Source: Talinum fruticosum
Lineage: Eukaryota > Streptophyta > Magnoliopsida > Caryophyllales > Talinaceae
DNA length: 64,000 nucleotides
Assembly: GCA_021018815.1 (NCBI GenBank)
Contig: JAITYX010000042.1
Span: forward strand, 3,917,501-3,981,500
Direction: 5' to 3'
Below are positions 23,901 through 35,900 of the stretch, one piece after another (positions within the stretch are counted from its first letter, which is position 1; every line of letters starts with the position of its first letter). The position numbers and the translations under genes were made by a program. The notes beneath the pieces are model-generated. The model was given only the letters and a program-made list of their open reading frames with translations, had not been told where the DNA came from and did no database searches.

Positions 23901-26900
23901 ATAATACTTCAAACAGAATATCACTAAAAGCTTGCTGACAGAAACAATAATAATTGATCAGGAACTACAAACCTTGCAGTTCTCTATGGCTGCCTGAATA
24001 ACTTTCTTACCCAAGGTCTTTGAACCGACCTTGTCCAGAAATTTCAAATACAACTCATGGAAGTTTGGTTCAGTACTAGCTCTGTACAATATAAGCATAT
24101 CACAAAACTGTGGAAAGGAAGTAAAAAATCATATATGAGCAAACAACCAAAACAGAGGACAAGATGTAGATGTTAAGACCTTTTTATCACCATATACTCC
24201 GCAAACCATGGATAGTATTTCTCATTCAGAGTTTCAGATAACTCATTCGCTTTAGCTTCAACAGTAGCCTCAGAGATGTTATTGATAATAAAAGATATTT
24301 TGTCCTGAATCTTTGTTGTTGGGGCCTGTGCATGTTATGGAAGTGGATCAGAACACTGCTCATGAAAATGATACCAAGCAGATGCATTTGATGAAAAACT
24401 CTAAAAGAAAATAAGGAATGGCGCAATATGGAGAAAGTGAGGTTCAGACTTCAGACACAAATGCCCCTTCCTGTCAAATTCTGTAAAGTGACCTCCGGTT
24501 CTTGCCAGGGCATCAAGCATATTCACACCATACAGCCCTTCCAATAGAAAGCGGATCAGATCATCCTTAGTGGGGAAAGGCACTAGAGTACTCCACTAGG
24601 GAAAACCATCATTAGCAATAGACATCTACAAAGCTTGCACCTCAGATTTACCAAGAAATCACCATTTGTTACCTGGCTGCTGACTTTGCTGGAGCACATG
24701 TGATCACTGTATCTGTTCAATACTTGAGAATAGCAAGCATTTCAAGGAAAAATAGGAAGAGGTGCTACTGGCAGAATCTGAGAAATAAAGGCCACAATTT
24801 TTGTGAGCAGAACAATACACTAACCAACTTATAGTTAAAAGGAGAGTTAATGGATTTGATGTTGTCCAATATCAAGAAAGTTGCACCTCCGTTTTTAGGG
24901 TCATTCTAAGAACTTCAAAAGCATGCTCAGGTTGGTTCTTAGGACAGGTTAAACCTTAAGTAGTTGTCTACATTACATGCAAGTGGGGCAAAAGCACATT
25001 GGACAGGCATATGCAGGTTTGTGGGGCCCATAACTTATCGTAGAATGGGTACTCAAGTTTCCTAAATCCAGGACAAGGATCGAGGCAATATTAATGATTT
25101 CAATATGATAATTTCAAAACTTGCTTCGGTGAAGATTAATTTCGATGATGAAAGAAAGGCCTTGATTTTATTATCTTCCTTGCCTCAATCTTGGGACACC
25201 ATAGTATCTACTGTGAGTAGTGCTAGAGGGTCAAATGCACTAAAATATGATAAAATTCGTGATGTTATTTTGAGCGGGAATATTCGCAAGAAAGATTTAG
25301 AAGAGTCATTATAGAGTGCTTTGCATGTTAGAGGTGGAGGGAAACAAAAGGATCAAAACAAGTCTAGAGGTCAGTCAAAGTCCAAACCTAGGGGTCGGTC
25401 TCAAAACCCGAGAGAGGTTGTGTGTTGGGGTTGTGGTGAAAACGGGCACTATAAGAAAAATTGTCCTAGACCTAAGAACAAAGGGAGGGGCAATAATCAC
25501 CATGATGATCATGATTCGGTGAACTCTGCTGAAGATATTGATGTTGCTCTTATTTTGAGTGTTGATAGTCCTATAGAGTCTTAGACTCGGGTGCTTCGTT
25601 TCACTCTTCGTTTAATAGAGACTTATTTCACAATTTTAATAGTGGATATTTTGGCAAGGTGTATCTCGCCAATGACAAAAGTTTGGAGATAATAGGGAGA
25701 GGAGATGTGAACATTAAGAGTTCTAGTGGGGGTCATTGGAAATTTGGAAGATGTTCGGTATATTCCAGGCTTGACTCATAACTTGATTTCCGTGAGTCAA
25801 TTAGATGAAACAGACAATTCAACAGGAAAATTGTTAAAAGAGGCATTAGTTGTTGTTAAAGGTGTAAATTCCAGGACTTTGTACTCTACTTTGTACTTCC
25901 TCTACTTTGTACTCTACTCTAGGGTGCACAAAGTTGGTTGCTAATGCTGAAAGCAATTCTCCTAATACGAGTTTTGGCACAATAGACTTGGTCACATGAG
26001 TGAGAAGGGGTTGAAGATTATGGCTGCTAGGGGTTCTTTCTCGTGGTTGAAATCTATGGACATGGGACTTTGTAAAAGTTTTGTTCTTGGCAAACACAAA
26101 CAGGTTAGCTAACAGGGAAAACTAGAGCTTGTCCGTACCGCTCTATGGGTTCCTTCATCCACTCAATCTTTGGATGGTGCATACTACTATGTCACCTTTA
26201 TTGATAATCATAGTAGAAAGGTATGGGTTTATTTCCTCAAAAATAAATCTAATGTGTTTGATACTTTTCTGAAGTGAAACTCGAAGTTGAAATTCAGAAA
26301 GGTTTGAAAAAGCAAATGCTTGAGATTAGACAATGGTGGTGAGCATGATGAGTTCAAGAAGTACTGTGCCCAGGAACATTCCTGCAAAAGTAAGGTAGAA
26401 TGGCATAGCATAAATGATAAACAGAACGCTCAATAAGAGAGCTAGAAGCATGGGCATTCATGCCGGATTGCCCGAGTCTCTATCGGCACATGCAGTCAAA
26501 GTCAAACACAAACACACACAACCGCCTATCTAATCAATAGGGATCATCCGTACCTTTGGGTAACAAGGTACTGGAAGAGGTTTGGAGTGATAAGGAAGTT
26601 GATTTATCCTATCTTCGTACTTTTGGTTGTGTTGTTTATGTGATGATTGAGCCTCAAAAGAAGGACAAATTTGATGCTAAGTCCAAGAAGTGTTATTTTC
26701 TTGGTTATGATACTAACTTGTTTGGTTATGGAGTATAGGATGGTAAAAAGGTGTTTAGACATTGTGACATTGTCTTTGATGAATCTGTGGTGTACAAAGA
26801 CATGTTGGTAAAGAATTATGTTCATAAAGAGGAAGTGGGAACCAGTATGGGAGATAAGCAACATTTTGAAATCTCCCTGAATGGGAGAAAATCTTAGGCT

Positions 26901-29900
26901 CACAATGGGCATACAAATGGGTCACCAATTGCTCAACAAGTTAAAGTGCAAGAACCAATTACTGATTCATATACCTCTTATGAAGATTACCTCTTATGAA
27001 GATGATCCTAAGACTCCACTCACATTGAGGAGGTCAGCTCAGTCAACAAAAAGTAAAGCACCACAAAGATATTCTACTTCTCTTCATTACCTTTTGTTGA
27101 GTGATGCTGATGAGGTAAGCCGAGTCCTTCACTGAGGCTTTGGAGGTGGATGATTGATTCGAGTGGGAGCTTGCCTCCTCGGACAAAAATAAGACTTGGG
27201 TATTGACTCGCTGGTAAGAAAGTTTTGTTGAACAAGTGGGTGTATAGGATAAAAAATGAACCTAATGGTCTTACCAGGTACAAGCTTGGTTGATAATTAA
27301 GGGGTTCTTATAAAAAGGGTGTTGATTATAGTGAAATTTTCTCTCCTGTTATGAAACTAACTACCATCAGAATTGTTTTAAGCTTGGTTCGAGCTGATTC
27401 TTTATTTTTGGAGAAAATGGATGTAAAAACGGCATTTTTACATGGTGATTTGGAGGACGACTTGTATATGGTGCAACCACAAGGAAGGAAAACTTGGTGT
27501 ATACGCTTACAAAGAGCATATATGGTTAGAAGCAAGTGCTTGAGGCACTGGTATTTAAAGTTTGACACCTTCATGTAAAGCAAAGATTTCCAAAGAAGTG
27601 ATAACGATCAATATTGTTACTTCAAAAGTTTCCCGACTCTTATTTTGTTTTACTTATATCGATGATATGTTGATTGGAGGATCTTGTATGATAGAAATCA
27701 ACACACTAAAGGAAGGAAGGAAGAAATGTCAAAGAAATTTGAGGTGAAGGACCTGGGCCCCGCAAAGCAAGTGGCATGAGAATTTTCAGAGATACATCCA
27801 AAGGCACTTTGAAGTTATCTCTTCTTTGAGGTGAAGGACCTGGGCCCCGCAAAGCAAGTGGCATGAGAATTTTCAGAGATACATCCAAAGGCACTTTGAA
27901 GTTATCTCAAGAAGACTGTAAGCTCAAGGCCCTAGATCGGTTCAATATTGGTGATGCAAAGCCAAGAAATACCCTGCTAGCAAACCATATCAAGTTAACC
28001 GAGTAGCAATCTCATAGCAGTCTCCAAGAGTGAAGAGTGTAATTACATGTCCAAGGTTCCATATGCATCTAGAGTTGGAAGCTTGATGTATGCTATGGTT
28101 TGCAATAGATGAGAAATAGATAAGACATAGCATACTGTGGCTAGATTTGTGGAAAATCCCACATAAGCACATTAGGAAGTTGTGAAATGGCTTCTAAGGT
28201 ACTTAAAGAGGACTTCTAGTTCTTCAATAGTGTTTTAAGCGAGAAAATTTGAGCTTAAAGGCTTTGTTGATGTTGATTTGAGAGGAGATTTGACACTAAT
28301 ACGTGTACAACTGGGTATGTGAAGGGTATGTCTTCACACTTGGAGGCACAACTATGAGTTCGATGTCAAGACTTCAAAAATGTATTGCATGTCTACCACA
28401 GAGTCGAGTATGTTGCTATGTCTAAAGCTAAAAAGGAAATGGTTTGGTTGCAAGGCTTCTTGCCTGAAGGTCTTAGGACAAAAGCAAAGTGATGGAGTGC
28501 TCTACAATGGCAGTCAAAGTGCCATACAACTAAGCAAGAATCCAATCTTGCATTCAAGAACGAAGTGTATTCAGCGCAAGTTTCACTTAATTCACAGTTT
28601 AGTGGAGAGTGGTGAATTGCGGCTCAAAAAGATTTTGTGTAGAAAAATCTGGTAGACATGCTAACCAAGGGAGTTAATCCCGGGAAGTTGAGGTTATGCA
28701 AAATCTCAATTGGTCTCATTTGTCGAAGATGAGACCGGGTTGGTTCATTAGATGTATGTATGACTACACAGAAGATGGGTCATTAGTCTCTAAGTGGGAG
28801 ATTGTTGAGGTTGTGGAGTCTAATGAAGTTAGGCTTGATAAAATGCAATTCATAGCACGCTACAACCGGCACAACCCATGCCCTAGGAGCAAATGGTGTT
28901 GGCCGATCAAAATCTGCCTACTGAACTTGGCAAGAACTTGGCAGGCCGTGTCTTCAGACACGACCCATGCCAGCTGGGCATATTGGTCTGCTGTCCATTG
29001 GCTTGTCCGTTATGCGTTTTTACTGCGTTTTGATGTTGGTTTTGGCTATTTAAGTGGTTTGAGAACCTCCATCGCTGTATGCTCAAACAAATCATCCTCT
29101 TGTAAACAAATTATCTAGTGAATCGTTCATGGTTTTCTCTCGATTTGGGTTTTCCACGTAAAAACTCTTGTCTCGTTTTCTAGTTTCTTTCTTGCTCTTG
29201 TTTATTGTCTGTGAAGTGTGACTCTCGATCCTAACAATTTGAGGTATAGCTCGCAGTGAAAACTTGTTTGAGCGACTAGAGAATAATTGATGCCATCTAC
29301 AACAGAATACCTCCCTTGAGCAGCACACAAGTTTTTCTTACTAAACGAGCTTTCTGTACTACATTTGAAGCATAATTGGAAACATGATTGCACAGAAATT
29401 CCAATGTTGTTCACTTAATCCTGAGTAATATATACTAACTTATATTAAATGCTATCTTAACTCACACCTAATTGGGCCGGGGGGCCACAAACTTTCTCTC
29501 ACAAAGATTGCAAATTCAACGAACGCACCATTAATAAATATTAAGTCCTTTTTTGGGCCAGTCAGTGACATGAAGGGTTTTACATCAAGAGACTTCTCTT
29601 AGTGCCTAGGGTGAATACATGTGTTCAAGTTGAAATTGAATACATCCTTCACCAAGACAGAAACTTGTCAATACCTCAAGCTGGTCATCCAAGGTAAACG
29701 ATAAATCAACAAGTGACACAATTCATTGTATAAGGGTCGCAACAGAATGGGAAAATGCTTCAGGAGTTTTGTGCAACCAGAAGGTCCCACGTAAGCTAAG
29801 GGTAAATACTACCACTTAGTTATGAGGCTTACACAAATGAGGCGCAAAATACTTTCAATAATAATAAAAGACCAGGGCGGTTAGAGATCAGGAGGATATG

Positions 29901-32900
29901 CTAGATGTGTGGCCATATAAGTAAGACAAAGAATGAAGTAATATGGGATAAGGTCGTTAGATAAGATCTACCTCATTTGTAACTCACCTTATAGAGGAAT
30001 AGGCCATTGATAGGAATTTATGGCACTTTAGCGTTAGGGCGCACTTTTGGATCAGGCTGAATTCGTTTCTGTCTTTTGATTTTCAGTCATCTTACATTTC
30101 CTGAATTAGTTTTGCATTTTTCTTCTGATTCCACAGTTTAAATCTTTTCTCTCACTCTCCTTATTATCTACTACCTCTTTTAATAAAAACTATTATTATT
30201 GACACCACTATTACCATTGTCTTTAGTAACATTTTCATTAATGCTTGACATACTTCTGCAACTAATAATCTATTAACTGATTTACATTGTGTTTTATTAA
30301 ATTCCAATGATATATTTCTTTTCTGGGACCGACTTTCAACTTGCCTTTAATACTTTAAGACTTCATTTCACACATATTTTTGTGAGACCTCTCAGAAATA
30401 GTTTCTTTACTTGCTAGGGCAACGTAACTTATATACATTGTAGCGGCAAACCAGATTAATTTTCATTATTCTTATTCTCTTCTTTGCTTATTCCTGCATA
30501 ACTAATTTCCTTCTGCTTAAGCAATTGAATGAAGGGATTATCCTGACAAATGGGTATCAAGGCTAGAAAGTATGGATACACAGCAATGATATTGGGGGGG
30601 CCTTGTATTCTTGGGACAGCTTTCGCTTATTCTTGTTATTGCTGATTATGTGACAGAAAGATAAATCATTCAATCTGTAGAATATAAGGTAGCAGCAGCA
30701 GGTCCAGGAATGGGCATTTGGCAAAGGCCTAACTAAAATTTGGCAGCTTACATAATTCATAAGGAGAAAAAAAGATAGTGACTACCTCTATTGGAGTTTC
30801 TCTTTGTTCAGTTGCAACAACAAGCGTCTGTATGTTCAAAGCAGAGCCAAATCCTAAGAATGTATTATGAGAGAGTCAGTATTATGTTCATAGCAGAGGT
30901 GAGGAACGTAAAGCAGAAGGAATAATCAAGAGTTCAAGACATATCACTATCACAGACATTCAGTGAAAGAAAATTACTGGCTGGACTGGTTTCTTGAGTT
31001 GAGGCAACACTAGAGGCATCCAATGCACTTTGCATCTGCTGCTTAAGAAAAGAGGAAATAGGAAATTATCCAACTTAAAAGCTCTTCCAACATTTTATTT
31101 AAGATAAATATACCTCTGGAATGCAAACTGCATCAGCTGATGGTATAGAAGAAGATTGAACTGAAGTAGCTAAAAGATGATTCATAGAGTTATTTGTCCT
31201 TATAGAATCCTTATTTACATTATCAGCCAAGACTTGCTGCCGAGGATGGATCTGCTGCGAAAATAATGTCCCTCAACCCAAACAAGAACAGAATTATCAA
31301 GAGAAGAAACCTTTTGTCAGAAGAATGTTTGAAACGATCAAGCACTCGAACCATCTCATCTACACACAGCTGTTCATAGAACATGTGCTTCGAGCAGGAA
31401 CTTACCTCTGCCTGAACATCCACAGAATATGTATTCAGTGATGATGAATCATGAGCTGCATCACTCTGCTGATCTGAATTACCGTGCATGAGATATATAT
31501 GCAACTTTTCAATTTCATCAGAAAGAGTCCTTGACTCTAGCATCCAAGCATTAGCTTCAATGACCTACAAAGTCAATTTCATGGTTACCAATAAACACAA
31601 TCTACAGGTCGAGGACTCAAGCACTAAGTTAACATGCACAACCTTGAAGATTACATTAGCAGTCTGAAGGTACAGACTGCTCACAGCACCAGTTTGATTA
31701 AGCCGGTTAGCATTGTCTTCTGAGTATGTCAGACATTGGATCTCTTTTAGGAACTCAAGGCACTCCTGCAAATAACATTGTGAATGCCATTTCTAGCTTT
31801 TTGAGCTTTATCAAATTACAAACAACTATAAGAACAGTTGAAACAATTTGAAACATTTGCATTCAGCATAAATACCTCAAAAAATAAGCCTCTATTAGGG
31901 ACTAAATTATCACTCAACCATTTCTCAAAATCTAGCAGTTCCTTTTGAGAAGCAACAGCTGCCAGTCTGATAGCAAGAGCAAAAGGCACCTTATACAAGA
32001 CATGGTTGAGAATCTGCACGAGCAAACAGAAGCGTATCATTCCTTTCTCTCGACTTAAAAGCGTGAAAACCTAGGTAAAGTACTGCAAGGCAAGAACTTT
32101 ATAGGGACTGAACATAATGATTCGTCAACTTTGATATTATATCAGCAACAGTATGAATGCACGACAAAATCCCAATTAAAGAAGATTTGTGCAGATTGAT
32201 TCCTTGTCCAAAAACACCAGGACCTTATGAAGCTGAAGAACTGCTGAAAAATACTACGAGAAAATCATTGTATTCAAAAATCACAACTGCACAAGGTTAA
32301 GCAGCTCTAAATTGTGGCTTCTAACAGATGTTGCGATAGTAGAAGAGCTGCAAGATTGGAAACTATACCTTGATGTTCTGGCAAATATCTAAAATTCTGT
32401 GAATGCTGTCTGAATGGCTAACCAGAACCTCAATAAATCCACGCAACACAAGGTAATAGTTGATGCGCCAAAGGTGACGAAAACGTCTTTTCTGCTAGTA
32501 TCAGTAATTATCATAGGAAAAACTGTTGACGAGACTTCATGCTGAAGAAGATTATATGGCGTCTGCAAAATTAGAGGAACCCCCCAAAAATAAAAGAAAA
32601 AGAAAAAAGGTAAAGAAGAAGAAAGCAATTGGAGGTAAGATCTCATGAGGGTGCATACGAATGCATATTCAAGACTACAGAATCTATTGAAAACTTTTTG
32701 CAAGAAGTATAATAGGTGGAAAACCTCAAATTTTCAGCCTCTAATTATACAACACATACTTATGCCCGTCTCAGCCAATACACCAATTGGACGATGAAAC
32801 AAAAGGTTGTATATAAAGAAGATTATAGATTTAAGAACATATTTTATGAGCAAAAGCCAAAACATATATTACATCAAGACAAATGTTTGATCAGTACCTG

Positions 32901-35900
32901 GATTTCTCCTATCAAACAGTAAATAAAGAAGATAATAGATTTAACAACATATTTGATGAGCAAAAGCCAAAACATATACTACATCAAGGCACATGTTTGA
33001 TCAGTACCTGGATTTCTGCAATACCAAGGAGCAGTACTTCAGGGCAGTTTTTAAGAGGATACTGAAGCATTGACTGTATGTCAGCCGCATGACCCCTCTC
33101 GGCCAATCGGCATAGTACATCCAAAAGATCAAGGCATAACCAAGCATGATTGGACTGTCCAGGTTGAAATTTTAGATCATGGAGAGCATCAACATATGCC
33201 TGCCAGAAATAATAGATTTGATTAGCAGAAGTTACAGGATGAAGCATTAACTTCCCGCATGTAGTGTCAAACTGCCTCACCAGTAGTCTAACTGAATGTG
33301 AGAAGGTAAACAATTCAGGTGGAGCTGATACAGCATATTTAAGAAAAGACAATTGCCCTTCAGAATTCTTCCAAACTGAACTACAAATTGCATGAAGGGG
33401 AAAGGAATCCTGCAACATCATATCCACGGTTAATCATGCGAAAAAAGATTACAAGAGAAAAACACATTTCAGCACTTTTTCCTCCTCTCCTAGCATGAAG
33501 TACCTGGCAGGCAAGCTTGTACATGGTCATCAGTAATGTGAAGGCATCATTGTTAGGAATGTAGAAACCTTCATGGTCCAGGTTCTCCATAACTCCAACC
33601 CAGTTGGTTTCAGGAGACTGCAGATAGACATATATGACAGCAGTACAAGAAAATGGTGCCCAGAAGTAGCTACAGTTGAACTGATAAATAATGTTTCTTT
33701 GTGAATGAAACAGTACAGCAGACATGTGAGCAACAATCCTAAAGATATCCTTAGCCACCACAGAACATAGCAAAGTGGCAGCGTATAAATGTCGAAAAAG
33801 CAATACGGCCACACTATGCTTCCATGTGTATCAAAGATAGGACATCCTATCCCACAGTACATCAGCACAACCACTTGACTTCAGAGCTTTCTTTGTCAAA
33901 CAAACATCCCTAATGTCAAATCCCGTACAATTATGGGCATCAGATCTCCAGCGATATTCCCTATAAACAATTCTAGTCCTCTATATCCAACAGAAATCCA
34001 TGGAAGAATAAGACATCACTTGAAGGCTTTGCAAACAAAATTTTTAAAAAAATCATTGGAATAAGTTAATAACATTGCAGGCCACAAAATAGAAGGCTGT
34101 TTACCTCCTGGGTCTAACCCAGCTACTATCAAACATGGATCTACCAGGGCAAAGCAGAGGGTTTCCATCTTGGCGACAGCTATTGTTTATCATGTATGGT
34201 TAGAGAGATATAGAAGGCTGCTTAAGAAGGCAGCAGGTTATGGATGGTCACAGGATAGTAAATAAAATAGAGATGGACATAAGGTTTAGGTTGAAAGGTA
34301 TTGTTTTTAGATTGGGTTTTTATTGTCAGCCGGCCCCTCTAGGTATGCCTGGGGTAATTCATAAAGGGTTTTTTCATTACTGGTAATTCTCTTTTAGATT
34401 GCCAAACATATCAGGCACACAGCCTTACTAGCTATGAGAAAACTCACTCATCCCAATTATATCAGATGATGAAAGATAGAGCATCATGAAGAAAATCTAG
34501 CATGACTCCTGTTTATAACCTCTTAAGGCCTATTTCATCGCTAAAAACAAAAAGGAAGGCTTAGGTAGAAAATTAGAAATAGTAGCAACTGTATCCCCTT
34601 AGTTGTTTTGTATAGAGAACAAGAACAAATGACCTTGAAAATGATTACCGAACAAGTTTCACCTCCCCCCCAACACACACACACAAACACAAACCCCGAT
34701 AGAAATACAATAACAATACCCAGACATTATATGAAGAAAATTCTGATATCATGTCATACTTGAGGAAGCAGACAAAGGAATAACAAGATATCTTACAAGT
34801 TGTTTAATTGAATTGACAAGTACATTGGCATCCCAAGAGCAGAGAGATCGCAAATCAGATATGGGCTTGCCAGCAATTGCTGAAAGAAATAATGACAATG
34901 TGGTAGTGTTGTGCTCAAGACCAGTGTGAGTACGGACCACCGTCCCGAGGACCCTAGCAAGGGTCACTTCAGTTAGTGGTAAGAAAATAGACAGAATTTC
35001 CTTGCATTTTGATGTATCTGATGTGCATCCATATCCCAACTCCTTCATGACATCTGCCATACTGATCTCCATTTCAGCAACAATAGCATCAAAGTCATTT
35101 TTATCAGAATCATAAAACAAGTCCATGGTCCTGCTGGTACACAGAGAAGTAAATATTATTACAAAGTAGATTTAAAGTTGCTTTCCAGGAAAAGATCTAA
35201 GAAATGAAATGACAATAAGTCACCAAATGTGATGACCTCAAAAACTCGGTGTCATTTAGCACATCTGAGAGCAGCGAAGCCAAAACAAGTGGGATACTCT
35301 CTTTCAACTGCACTAAACTCAACATCTCGTAAAACATGTCAATATGTTTTAAGAAGGCCTCGCAGCCATGAAGGAACATGAAAATGTCATGAATTTCAGT
35401 TGATCCAATGGCACTGGGATCAGCAAACAACCTCTCAACCTGAATCATACAGAAGTTTGTCCCTGCAGATATCAACGGCTAATCCTCATAATGGAAGCCA
35501 ACAATATGGAAAACAACTAAAGGTTGAAACAATTAGCATGACCATGTAATCAGCGTGAAAACAACTACTGAATAGATAGTATACCATACCACTCAGTTCG
35601 GTTTCAAGATTGTCTGAGTCTGACAGAGCAAGACCAACACCAACTTTTTCAGAAAGTGACAGATCCAATGCATTTGACAGATTATCAAGGAATCCATCTC
35701 TTATTGCCCCATTTCTTACAGACTGACAGAAGACAGTGGTGAAATTCGGTTTATGCAGAAAAAACCTAAAAATTGACTTCACAACCGGGTGCACTTGGAC
35801 ATTTTTACATCTGCCCCATAAGTGATATGATCCAAGCAGCTCTGGAGGACCAAAATGCTCCCTTGCAATCCAAATTCAGTGAACTGTCATAGAAAATGCA

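Larger units (their letters stand above)
25040..29236 (+). mobile_element. Ty1/Copia LTR retrotransposon, 5'-truncated, one LTR left
   Basis: In order on the + strand: partial gag ([20 protein letters not shown]), zinc knuckle [14 protein letters not shown] (25423-25464), protease LDSGASFH (25581-25604), GAG-pre-integrase and integrase pieces (about 25930-26740), reverse transcriptase ([19 protein letters not shown], 27417-27475; catalytic YIDDML near 27657-27675), RNase H-like remains to about 28680, a polypurine tract (AAGTGGGAGA, about 28792-28801) and a 3' LTR. No 5' LTR or gag start is found, so the left end is approximate. Stops and frameshifts throughout. It sits antisense in the 6.5 kb NOT1-like intron 24326-30785. 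Confidence 0.9.

Noticed and set aside
24401..24583. Candidate for the conserved RFGSALN NOT1 exon
   Set aside because: The true match, with correct phases, was found at 30786-30853.
29237..29255. Primer-binding-site-like sequence (TTTGAGGTATAGCTC) right after the Copia LTR
   Set aside because: It resembles TGGTATCAGAGC only with several gaps, and no gag-like sequence follows. A second element here is not supported.
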